This document shows positions 10,301-22,238 of a stretch of DNA of 64,000 nt, in pieces. Both the position numbers and the translations under genes were made by a program. How positions within the stretch are numbered: position 1 is the first letter of the stretch; each line of letters starts with the position of its first letter. A model generated the notes under the pieces. That model saw only the letters and a list, made by a program, of their open reading frames with translations. It searched no databases and had not been told where the DNA came from. The stretch spans positions 1 to 64,000 of the forward strand of contig NW_025934815.1 of NCBI RefSeq assembly GCF_000764305.2, given 5' to 3'. This DNA is from Hyalella azteca. Its lineage: Eukaryota; Arthropoda; Malacostraca; Amphipoda; Hyalellidae.

Positions 10301-13284
10301 GGGAATGCGAGTTTTCGCTGGTGAACCCACCGTCAGATTACCGGTGATGTACTGTTCATATTGATTATCTTTTAAATTTCCTTTATTGTTGCAGTTTACT
10401 ATCTCGCACCTTGCAGAACACACGCTTTGTGTGCTCAACAGCTGAAAATTAGTCACGTACCAAAGTATCTCGAATCAAAGCCATGAATTAAACGTAGCTG
10501 TTACATCAATAGAGGGATTACATATAGTGAGTAATTTTATAAACATACGTATTAGTCAACAGCTAGGATGTCGAGAGAAAGTTGAAGAAAAACCACGCAT
10601 TCATCAACGGCAGACTCGCCAGCACGGTAAGGTGGCAGACTCACCCTACCGTTAAATTATCTTTGCATCTTGTCAACGTGGTAAAAATAAACCATTTGTC
10701 ATGCTTGAGAAGATTGCTGTTCCATTAATAGCTTCCTACATTATGGGCAGCTTATGACCGTGCAACTAATTCCCTGACGCGGTACGATTGCTGGGAAAAC
10801 ACTGAGCTGTCGAGACGAGCTGGAACTTAGTTGCTTAGAGCTGAATATTATTCCCTGGAGTTGCAGACGCTGGCAGCAACTCTGGGTTGCATAATAGTGA
10901 ATATCATTGACAAACCTAAATTTTCAGTCGCATGACATATTTTTGACAACAGAGTTTTAAAACTTAAACGGAAATGATTTCTCACGCCTTAGTATCGGAA
11001 GTTTGTGATTATCTATTTAAACTGATTTAAACTATTTAAACTGATTATCTGTTAAATTTTCTCTATGACCGTATTTTTATATCTTGCACCTGCACAATAC
11101 ACTCTTTCTCGGACCCAACTTGTCAAAATTAGACGCGCACAACTGTTATAATGGCAACTTGTTTCTTCATCTAACAACTGTACCCACGCGCCAGGTGCCA
11201 TTTTTTTACATGATATCACTGTCATTAAAGTTTTACTTCATAAAATGTTCGTTAGGTTTCTGTTTTGATGGGTTATGAAACTGAATTAAGCCTTTGACAA
11301 TGAAGTTTGAAGGTTGTGGTAGTCAAATAGTTCAGTTAGGGATACAAACGTTTTCTAATGCTTCTAGTTGAGTCGTAGTGTTCAGTAGTTCAGGCTCGGG
11401 TGCCAATTTTTGCAGCAATATTATGACCTATATAGGTAGGGTCTTCCACGGTCACGCTGATGCGTTAAAATATTTTTGAACCCGAAACTGCGCTCAACGC
11501 AAGTAGGGTATGAGTGGCGATCTACTAAGATAAATCTAATTATAAAACTTTAATTAACGCAATTCATAGCCAACCTTTTTATTGAGTAAGCGCTGTCTTT
11601 GACCCCAGAATCAGACTCTCAACAAAGCATTACAAATCCTGGCTAAAAATTCATTGTAGCTCTTATGTCAACAGGTGATTTTCATGTAGTGAATAATCAC
11701 ATGATCAAAAACAGTTATCAACAGTCATGATGTTGAGGAGAGTTTGAGGATAACCCACGTAACCATCAACAAATAATATTGGTCATGTAAAACGTAGCGC
11801 CTCGAATTCATATCTCGTACTAAACATATATTACTGTAAACGTCGTAAATACCTTTCGTTAATTCTCCAAACTTGTTAATGACCAATTTTTGTAACTACA
11901 TGTAACTTAATTACCTAAAATTCAAATTTTACTTCGTCATTATTCACAATTATATAATTATAAAATATTCAATCAGAAAATTCTCTTTTTCTAATCTAAA
12001 GCACGAATAACGCTTCTGTAATTCAAAGATATTGAATATTTTATTAACGTAAAGAAAATACATCATAGTGTTAACTTATAATAATTATGAGTTCGATTTT
12101 GAGAACCATCTAGGCCGCGTTGTTGCAAAGTCTCATTTTGCGCTCGGCATTCATTGTGTGAGGGATAAGCAGCCAAGTCCATCTCTAGAATTAAATCCTG
12201 ATAATTGTATTGACAATTAAATAGTGGAATTGTCACTGAATAACATAATCGGTTAGACGAACGAAATCTATATCATGATAATGGTTTAATACTTACTAGA
12301 TCCGCCTTGCAATGTATTTGAACTCACTCCAGAAACCTTTCTTGATTTTGCCAATGAAGTTTGACTGAATTTACTCTCATAAAGCTTTTCTTAGCTTAAG
12401 TTCAGTTCAAATGTTCCCAAACCATTCTGTTAGCGCGTATAGAATTATGTTTATTAATTGAATTATGCCACCTCCCGAGTTTTACAAAGTCAATACCTAA
12501 ATACAGGTGTTGGTCAGCAGCATCTTTCTTCAACTCAACTATAAACTGACCCTAAACCTTCATATCTTCCTTTTGAAGTTCCAATTTAGATATTCACTCA
12601 AATTAATTAGGAGAGTGACTAAAATAATAATTTCAATTATACCCGTTATCAACAAGCAACTCTCCCTAAAAACGCTCTAATTCGGTGCGGTTTTACGATG
12701 GGCTAAGCAAATTATCTCTGCATTTCATTAGCGTGGGAAAATTGAACCATTTTAAATGCTTTAGAACATCGCTGTTCCATTCATAGCCTCCCCCGTGATG
12801 TTCATGATTAAGCGACTAAAATTTCCTCGCGCGGGACGATAGCCTGGACAACCCGGCGCTGAAGGAACAAGCTCCTTCTGTTGTTAATTAAGAGCTGATT
12901 ATTATTCATGCCGGTTCCTGACGCTGAACAGCAACCCTGGGTTTGTTGAAAACTGCTATCATTCATTTCATTTTATTTGAAGCAATGAGTGATCACAATG
13001 TTCCCCATGTCTAAACTTGAATTAATTTCCGACTGTATTGTCTCCATTGACGTGCTTACCTGTGCCCACTTAATTTCGCCATATAGAGGTTAACCCGCAA
13101 CCTCGAGATTTCAGCCCTGCCAGCATGCCCAGCCAGCCCAGTTCATCACCAACTATCACCGCATGACGACCTCCTCTACACACTACTGCAACGCGTGTAC
13201 GGATCGCTCCGTATCTGTGTGTTTGGATCTTCGCGTAAGGAGGGAGAGCGGCTAGTCCTTCATCGGTCAACTCCGTCAGCGAGG
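10301..13284. other. AT-rich gene-free stretch
   Basis: No supported exon was found. GC rises after 13070, leading into the candidate exon at 13.3 kb. Confidence 0.5.
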
Positions 13285-13393
13285 TGGCACTCCATGGAGC
13301 CGCTGGCACCCGACGGCGCGCAGGAGGCCGACTACGTTGACTGCTGCAGTCTGCGTCGTCTGTGGAACTCGATGCAAGCCTACTGCGGTAGAG
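13285..13393 (+). CDS. candidate internal exon, unknown gene
   Basis: The frame MEPLAPDGAQEADYVDCCSL then RRLWNSMQAYCGRG is GC-rich with exon-like codon use and ends at a good donor (GGTAGAG then GTGGGT), phase 1. Two acceptors are possible (ccgtcag or cagcgag). With the second, the exon would join USP-like exon 3 in frame, but this is only phase-compatible, not proven. No domain is recognised. Confidence 0.4.
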
Positions 13394-13641
13394 GTGGGTC
13401 GCAGTGCACGGATTTGGAGTGACATGCCGGTCGGCCCTCTACTTTCAGTTCATTTAGTCAACCCACACATTGTGATCACTAATGCTTGTTTCACTCGTGA
13501 ACTGTAAAAGTGAATGTTCTGTGTTATATCCCATAAATGATTAATTTATATATATAGCTTCCAGAACTATGTTCCTGGCATCATTCTTCAGTTAACTAAG
13601 ATCAATCCCAATATTCTAAAATCTATATTCATTAATTGCAG

Positions 13642-13772
13642 GCATTCACTTCTTGTTAACCGCGTGCGGTGCAGCGGCAGCGCTCCAACGCTCTCGACGT
13701 TCTCGGGAAGTTTGCCGCTGCTTCGGGGTGCGGTTGAGGCGACACAGCTCTAAACTATCACAATCAATATAA
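13642..13772 (+). CDS. candidate terminal exon, unknown gene
   Basis: After a good acceptor (attaattgcag) the phase-1 frame reads IHFLLTACGAAAALQRSRRS and ends at TAA 13770-13772. The C-terminus is Arg- and Cys-rich. It pairs with the candidate exon ending at 13393 across a 248-base intron. The function is unknown. Confidence 0.35.
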
Positions 13773-15520
13773 TTAACTTTAATTCGTTGTCGTGCGTTTC
13801 TTTCCACCCCCCACTCGTTTGCGTTTTCAAGAGGGTTCTATAACATTAAACCTCATAAACAGAGCAATTATTTATTTATAACAATCTATTTATATCTCGA
13901 GAGTTTTTAAGGATGTAAACTGAATTGATCCCCATTTGGTGCTGAGGCAACTGGTGTGAACTGTAACGTGATTACATTAACTTTCGCAATAGCAACAAGA
14001 TTAAGAAATTAATTCGGATAAACAATCTCAGAAAGAATTACTTACACATTTACTTACATTGCGAACGCCACCGAACTGTATATAGCGTGAGGTCAATTAA
14101 CTGCTCCTCTGATGGCATTGTTCTAGTTCCAGATGAAGAAATTTCACAGATTGATCTCGAAAATCTGAAGAAAAACTCATTTCCTTAGCAGATATCCTTC
14201 ACAAATTTCGTGTTTTAAGATGATCAACAGTTACGAATTTTATTTGTTAAATACTATGTTAATTTTTAAACATCTCCACAGCGTAATCAATAATTTTGAA
14301 ATGGTGCATTCATATCTTTGATATTTTAAAAATTATTAAGAAGAGCACAGACTATAATAAATATTGCTTTAGAGGGCAAGGAAATAAAACAACGAGTATA
14401 GGGACACGTTTGTGTATAAAAATACGATGAAATAAATGCTGCGATGAATGATGCAGCCGTGCTAAGATAATGTGAATCTTTCCACGTCGACTCGAAGCCT
14501 GCCATGCAAATTAGAAGCTACAATTAGAAAAAATTTGTAATTACATGAGTAATATTATGGGCATAAAAATGTTTTTTGTTGTGTGAATACTTTGAATGGT
14601 TTCGGGAAAAAGCCCAATAGGATATCAATGTTGAAAATCGGTGAACATTTCAAAAAATACAGAGGTGACATGCATGGAGATCAGATTATTTTAGAATATT
14701 AGGTTTCCATTAAAGTTACATTACCGTACAACAAATTTAATTTCAATTGATTTAATTGGCAGATTTAATTTCAATTAAACACGAACTTTGTGTGTCTTGT
14801 GGCCAAAATATTCTATAGGCGCCCCTTAAAAATTAGTTGAAATCTATATCGTTTGTTGTTTCCTGGATAGTTTATGGGCGCCTGTATAGTTTATAATTTA
14901 ACAAAAACTGGCGAAACTTATGAAGTAATCGTTTCAAAATCTTACTTTTACGATACTTGCCATTCAAACAATGAAATTAGTCATGATAGCGGCACTCAAA
15001 ATTTGACTTGTATTTTGATATTAGAATAATTGGAGACATAATAGAACTCAAGATTGTATCTTCGAAAATTTTATAATGAAAATTTTGCAAAATTTTCGTT
15101 ACAAATCATGTCACAACTTTCACCTAGAATCTATGCAAATAATGGTAAGATTTATGCCTATGGCGTTAAGTATATACTAACTCCACCACAACTCCGATGC
15201 TACAATTCACTCCACGCGGCATTGACATGCAAGGCACTAACGCTACGATAACCTTACCAAATTTCCAGTCTCGTATAACAGAAAAATCTTGAACCATACG
15301 AAGTTAAGAGAAAGCGATAATCTTTTATAAAAATTACAACTGCAAAATTGTATTCAGGGAAAATAAATTGAAACCTAAAACTTGAAAAAAAACTAAAACA
15401 TCTCCACCCAGGCTACACAGCTAGAACAATAATTCAAAGGGGGACCACTGCATTGCTTAGAAATGCGTCACGGTATGCAGTCTACAGGGCCACACCTTGG
15501 GGCCGTATATATCGACCTGC
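13773..15520. other. AT-rich gene-free stretch
   Basis: Nothing is supported beyond short AT repeats. Confidence 0.5.
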
Positions 15521-15540
15521 GGGCCGTACTATTAAAACTC

Positions 15541-15703
15541 GCCTTTGTACACGTAGCGACCTACGTACCTGTAGCGACCTACGCACCTGTAGCGACCTAC
15601 GTACCTGTAGCGACCTCAGTACCTGTAGCGACCTACGTACCTGTAGCCACCTACGTACCTGTAGCGACCTACGTACCTGTAGAAACCTCAGTACCATAAC
15701 GGA
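15541..15703. repeat. 18-bp satellite array, left
   Basis: About eight units of the form ACCTGTAGCGACCTACGT, with variants (CTCAGT, CTACGC) in the last third. The open frames through it are repeat artefacts. Confidence 0.9.
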
Positions 15704-16149
15704 CTAAGTACCCGTGATGGTACTTACGCATGGAAGTCTGCACCAGCATCGTCATGCGGTGCACCGACACTACGGTACTGTCCATAACAGAGGCTCTCAT
15801 CAGCTGGGGCGAGTCTCCTGCGATCAATTTGCAAACCACTTGATTTGTCAGGAAATTGGAATTATTCTCAGCGTATTTTATCTTTGATTTTAAACCGTAG
15901 CTAAGATAGCCTTTGTATCTGCTTATGTAATTTACAAATTTCAATGTAAGCGTTCTAAATAACTCTTCACCTACTTGATAATGAATGATTGTATACTCAA
16001 AGCGCTGTAAATTCTACAAAAATGTTTCTCGGAAACCTTTTATTTGAACTTTTCAATCCCCCAAAAAACTTGATTCGCCAAATAGAGAAAAGCAATAAGT
16101 ACATCGTCAATAAGATACACTCTCTGGTCTTCGATGACTTTTAGGAGCT

Positions 16150-16385
16150 AAGTACACGTAGCGGCCTATGTACACGTAGCGACGTAAGTCCACGTAACGG
16201 CCCAAGTCCACGTAGCGGCCCAAGTCCGCGTAGCGGTCTTAGTACACGTAGCGGCCGATGTACACGTAGCGACTTAGGTCCACGTAGCGGCCCAAGTCCG
16301 CGTAGCGGTCTTAGTACACGTAGCGGCCTATGTACACGTAGCGGCCTATGTACACGTAGCGACCTAAGTCTACGTAGCGACCAAT
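16150..16385. repeat. 18-bp satellite array, right
   Basis: About thirteen units around the core ACGTAGCGGCC, alternating types ending CTATGT, CCAAGT and CTTAGT. Some neighbouring types recur in the same order, which suggests block duplication. Confidence 0.9.
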
Positions 16386-16921
16386 TTCTCGTTGGAGATT
16401 GGTGGGTTTAGATTGAGGGGTCGTCAGTGATTGATTGACAGAATAATCGAACTCGTACTATTTTTTATAGTACGGCGTCAGATTATTTTGTAAACTTCCT
16501 CCATGTAAAAGGCAGCGGCAAGGCGGCCTTCAATATCTGCCGTAGGATTGACATCACAATCCTGCAAGTTAAGTACAGCGATCCTAGAGCTACTAATGCA
16601 CTCTCATGTATTTAAAACAGTCTCACTGACATATAATTTTCCCGGATTGAGCTCAATTTCCGCCAACTTTTAAACAAATAAAACCGTGAAAATTTGGCTA
16701 AATAATTCGAGTAGTTAAAAAATGTCATGCGTAATTCTTACACAAAAATAAGATTTTATTAAAATATTGCAAAGGAACGAAATAAAATAACGAAAAGAAG
16801 TCAAGTTAACAGAAAGTATATTTATGGTCAAAATATCAACACAAGAAAATAGTGAAAGCAGTGCGACATTATTGCAACTTGTGTATTGTAAATAAAAATA
16901 GTGTATAGATTTTATGCAGTT

Positions 16922-17000
16922 ACACATGATATTATACATCATCACATGATGATATTATACATCATCACATGATATATACCGACATCACATGATATAAGTA
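16922..17000. repeat. ATGATATTATACATCATCAC repeats
   Basis: Short imperfect direct and inverted copies of CATCACATGATATTATACAT. No gene function is apparent. Confidence 0.7.
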
Positions 17001-17684
17001 ACGTAAGTTCAGGTGGGGTAAACATTATGTAGATATAAAGGTAATGCTCTGCATGAGTCGCTCATGAAAGTACATAGACTAATTATAAGGAAATACATGG
17101 TATGCAAAGTTGTAAAAATTTCATTCATCATGAAAAATGTTATCAAGAAAAGAAGAACTACACGATTGCAAGTATTAGATAAGCTGTGTGGAGAGATAAA
17201 AGTTACTCTCACGACGGCTAAGTCTACTAACTCTACACAGTAATGCGCTTTAAACATAAGTAAAGATGATATTCAAAAGCAGGACACGCGAATCCTAAAC
17301 AAATAAAAACTAATGGCAAAGTTCCACGCCGAGTTAGATATATAAGTTACAGTTATAAATTACAAATCATTTAATTTTTCGAAGCGCTGCGGTGTAAAAA
17401 TAATTATTAGTTCATTCTAAATGTTACGCATCTCAGGACAGCAGGATTTATTCTAAATTTTTGCACTGAATAAACTTTGGCTCTGATGTGGTAAATCCAT
17501 TCGCAAGTTCTACTGTTAACACTTCAGGTTAACTTTAACACTAGTTCACACTATTGAGTATTATCCTTCCTGTATACGGGAGTAGCAATTCGAGAAAAAA
17601 AAAAGAGTTTTCGTTTAAATATATAAATGTAATCAATTTAAAAAACAGCTAGCAGTACATGCTTGCAAAATCTAAGAAAAAATA

Positions 17685-17820
17685 CTAAATTTTGAAACTT
17701 GAATGACAAAGAAATGTAAAATACAACAAAAACTATGAAGTACCGTAAAAAACGATTAGACTTGAATGGCAAAAAAATGTAAAATACAACAAAAATTAAG
17801 GAACTCGTAGAAAACGATTT
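17685..17820. repeat. two-copy tandem duplication
   Basis: Two roughly 65-bp copies share CTTGAATGACAAAGAAATG / CTTGAATGGCAAAAAAATG followed by TAAAATACAACAAAAA. Confidence 0.75.
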
Positions 17821-17831
17821 TTTCTCAAGCA

Positions 17832-20800
17832 TTGCTTAAGTGGTTGAAAGAAGCTGATTAATGAGGATATGACTGGACATGCTACCATCAAGCACGGCTC
17901 TGGTACATTGAGGTATAAACAAACAAACATAATGAGAATGTTGCAGATATTGTCCATAATGGGCATTTACACTGGGAAGCCTTGCTATTATATTAGGGTT
18001 TCTTATATATTTCATGTTAATGTGTGCTCCTGCATGAATGAATAAATAAAATTGAAAATCAATGGCCCATTAACAATGGCCATAAGAGATTTTAATCCAC
18101 TGTAATACGGGGTATGATTCAACAAATTTATCATCAAGTACAAATAATTGTTAATCTTCACGATATAAATCAGTGAAGTTCATCACTGACATAAAATCAG
18201 TCTAACGGAATTACATTTTAGGCCATTGTTGAGATAAAGTATTATGCAAGATAAAAAAAATCATCAAAAACATTAAATTTAACTGACAGATCACCGGCGC
18301 AGCACTTACAGTCAAAGCACTGCTTCGGAACTTTATGAATTAATGCCCTCGAAATAAGCTAAGGATATACATTATATAAAAAAAAATATTGACGTATAAG
18401 TCGCTGGAACCAAACCAAGAAAACCTTCAAATCTCATTATTAGAAGGACCTGCACATTAAGTAGTGTGCACACAAAGTGAGAAACCTTGGATAAAAATAA
18501 TAAAAATGTTAAAGAACAAGATATTATTCATTAACATTCAAAAATTATCACGTCGTAATATTATCATCCAGAGTTATGTTGGTACAATTAAATGAAAAGA
18601 TAACCGAGATATTAAATAATTCAGAGCCGAGTTCAGATGCATGATAATCATGTAGTTAAGTCTTGCAATAAGAAACATAATACAAAAAATAAGGGATGCA
18701 AAGCCTACATATGCACGTATGTTATAATTAATGAAGTATCAAAATAGACAACGCCAAGCTTCAAAAGCTATATTCAGATGTAACCAACGTGTCACAGATG
18801 CTACTATCATTCATTCATCCTTGCATCCATCAGATGAATTCATGTGATCGAGATCTATTGAATGCCCAGTGAATGCGACGACTAGACAGCAACAACGAAC
18901 AGTTCAATACTTTACGTGGATTCACTGCAGTTCACCAAACATCATTAGAAGTGATAAACTACCATGAGATTGAGTAGGAAATGAAACAACTATTCCCAAA
19001 AGTTAAAGGTAATTATCAACAAACCCAAAATGGTGAAGGAAAACAACTATCTCGAGATGATTAGGACAATGATTAACTATCGATGCAACGATGCTTCCAG
19101 CAACCCGGCCAATGATGGACATAATCCCGATAATTCAGTTCATAATTGTTCAGTGTTTGTTAATCTTTACATTGTTTAATTTACCAACATGTCGGCTTTG
19201 ATGGTTTCTAGTCTCGTGTACATGCATCAGTTTCCATTCATATGCCTTGGCCCATTTCGTTTACACGAGTCTTCAAGAATATTTATTTCGATTATGTGCA
19301 TTCAGTAAACAGAATGACATGCATTAGATGCATTCTTTACATGCATTCAGTAAACAAGACGATTTATAAGTCCACCATGTACCCTTACATCACTTCGAGC
19401 AGTAGTAAGTATTATTAACGCTCAGAGTCTCAGATTAATGACAAAATTCTCACTGGAAGCATCAAGAGATGATGGCAATGATTATTTATATTGTTAGTCG
19501 TCGCAAGCGAGTTGTACTACAATACTTAAAATGTTCGAACTACGCCCCATAAACAACGATTAGACGAGTACAAAATCTGCATAATTTCGACATGTAAAAG
19601 CTAACTAGAGAGGATTTTCTCCCTCATGGCAGTGCGATTACAGAACTCTACTGCTGCTTAAAATTATGTCCGGGTTAATAGCCTTCGAGGTATATCAATA
19701 GATAGCCTTCCTGTCTTTGATAGCCTTCCTGCCATACCAATAGAACAGATGAACGGAGAGCCAACAGATTGACAGTTAACTACATTGAAAGCACCAAACA
19801 GATTGTAATGACATGTCTTTTCATACGAGATTTACAGTAAAAGTTTATACAAAAAATACGTTGTACAATACATCCTAGCGACCCGAGTATTAGTTAAAGA
19901 AAACGCTCGACCAACCTCTTTTAGAAACGCAGAGATAAAGCCAGAGATATTCTCGCTAAGGGCGGTTAGCAATTCCTGTTCGTTAATACAACAAATACGC
20001 TACCGAAAAACTGCCATTCAATTTCAGTAAAAGATTCCATTTTTCCAGCTGGGCGCGTGTACAAACCTTGACAGATCAAACAAATATGAGTATCCTGAGC
20101 AAATATAAAGATGGCTACGGTATCATAATGACATTACCCATGCATTTTTAATGTAATTCAAAACAACCAAAAGCAAAATATTTACTTAACATGAACGGTA
20201 ACCTTGGGAATAGAGATCAAAGCTTCGTTAATATGGATTCATATCTCATAATACAGCGTTTGTTACTATGATAAAATGTTCAGAACAACTTACCGAACAA
20301 AATTAAAGTAAGACTAACGTACTGCAGTCTATCTCTCAGGTAATGCAGACATGGCAGCTATGATACCAAGTAAATCTAGAAAAACCTCATTCAATACCGC
20401 AATTTCTAAAAGTCTATTAACGATTTTACGATTGAAGTCTTTTTCGCAAACTGAAATGAAGGTTTGAGACTTAAGGACGTAATATTATCATAAAATTACA
20501 TTTTTATCTGTAGACATTTAAAGACAGCTTTTACACACGTGCATCTTGTAAGTCGCGTAACTAATCCTACACAAAAATTGATTCCTTTATCATTCAATAA
20601 AAACAAGCAGAAAGCAGGCCTTTATACGTTCTCTTCATTAAAAATAAAGAACGACAATAAACTACGAGAAAATACTTCATGTGCTGCCAGACCCTGACAT
20701 ATAGCCTTTTCTGTTCTAAATAATTTATTATAGACTTCGAGGAGCGAACCAATATAAGTGTTCGAGTGAACAGATGACATTAATTAATTAATGTTTTAAG

Positions 20801-22013
20801 CGGTAATTAAAATCACCCACAAGAAACAAGTCGGTCAACAAACGACACAAGCTACCAATTCAAAAATAAAAAAAAAACACATTTTATCAGTTTTGAGACG
20901 ATTATAAATTTGATTTTTCAGAAGCTATTGGTGAGAGTGAGGCAAATACATAAAACTATTCCTATAAAAAACGTACTTTTCTTAAGAGTTATAAACGTTT
21001 TATGACGTAAGTCCGACGTTCGCGGTGCATGCACGCGACGACGTCTGTGCGTTACGAACGCACGGCGCTCAGCTCGCTCTGTAAAATGAAAGAAAACTTA
21101 GTAAATAATCGAAATAAAATAAACTGAAATTTACTAAGTAAAATCATTTATCTTTCTTTATTCAAAGTTTTATTACCTGGATATTTAAGTAATAAAACGA
21201 CGCCAGGACTTATGATCGCTATTAGCAGAAAATTATACTGTTTACTCATCTGTTTCTTAAAGACCGTGACTTGGCTGCGAAACGTAATAACGATAAATGA
21301 TTGTTAGTTAGTGAACAAAAGCAAATAATTTGTGGGCTCGTCAAGTAAAATGAAATTAATTTGTTCAAGCGTATTCTATCATCATGCAAATAGTAGAATA
21401 TCATCCATGTAAATTTAAATGAAATCTATTTCTTGAACTGATTATGTTCCATAAAAACCACAGTTCCAGTCCATTAGTTTCAATTAATAATATATATTAT
21501 TTAGTTGCATCGAAAAAGCTTTAAATTCTAACAAGTTTTTTGACTTCCAAGAGCTTTTTGAAGGCGACATTTTAAGTGAATATTTTAGCATATTTCCGTC
21601 CGCAGCGTAGAGGGCAACATGCGTGCCAACCGCTTAGCTTAGCGAGTGTAAGAAAAAAATCGTTGCTTTTAAAATTATTCAAAATACTATTGACCACCAG
21701 GTTCATAAATTATAAGGAGCGGAGTGGCCTCATCAGTTCTAAGGCGTTTAATGGCCTCGACAGTCAATTTAGCCTCGTTAGTCTTTAATTAACTCGAGAC
21801 TGAAATTGTACATGTCACTGCATGACGTTCGAATCAATTAGTTAAATTATTAAAGCGCATGCAAAAAGTTCCTGGTCAATGGACATTAATAATCTAATTG
21901 TCAGGCAGTTATATTGTTTTTTAGCTGAGAAACAAGTTGTCATCGAACTCTTGTAGTTTTCGAACATATAACTCAGTTCCATCATCAACAAGCGGTACAT
22001 CCCCATCTTAGTT
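17832..22013. other. intergenic, AT-rich
   Basis: This 4.2 kb between the convergent USP-like region and flotillin-2 holds no supported exon, RNA gene or recognisable element. A GC-richer patch with ACGACG motifs lies at 21005-21080. Confidence 0.5.
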
Positions 22014-22019
22014 TTTATT
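22014..22019 (-). terminator. flotillin-2 poly(A) signal
   Basis: The minus strand reads AATAAA about 155 bases after the flotillin-2 stop, the first canonical signal downstream. Confidence 0.5.
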
Positions 22020-22172
22020 TTATAATATTATGTCTCATTTGGATATTATTAAGTATGATCAGCCAGTAGAACATTTTCGAGTATAATAATAATACAGAAG
22101 GATATTTGTTAGTAACATAGCAGAGTTGAGTATTTTGGAGGGAAATTCTTAAACGAGAAGCTGGTCGGGAGC

Positions 22173-22238
22173 TCACACGGCCGCTGGTCGCGTAGTCGGT
22201 ACGCCCGCCCCGGACACTCCTGGTATCTTGTTCAGCAG
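22173..22238 (-). CDS. Flo2: flotillin-2 exon 9 (C-terminus)
   Basis: The acceptor tgtccgcag is followed by LLNKIPGVSGAGVPTTRPAA, Val and TGA, phase 0. The NKIPG core fits the arthropod flotillin-2 C-terminus; the tail is longer than usual. Confidence 0.85.
   Translation of the reverse strand: MLNKIPGVSGAGVPTTRPAAV

Larger units (their letters stand above)
15521..16476. mobile_element. inverted-repeat element with satellite arrays
   Basis: The left end GGGCCGTACTATTAAAACTC (15521-15540) is matched in inverse at the right end (CTATTTTTTATAGTACGGC, about 16458-16476). Just inside each end is an array of the same 18-bp unit: about 8 copies at 15541-15703 and about 13 at 16150-16385. The 440-bp core codes for nothing recognisable. 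A 156-bp relative lies at 37127-37282. This looks like a non-autonomous terminal-inverted-repeat element; no target duplication was identified. Confidence 0.6.

Noticed and set aside
15453..15707. Frames on both strands with regular repeats (CSDLRT, VATYVP, LQVRR)
   Set aside because: The 18-bp satellite keeps all frames open; there is no coding signal outside it.
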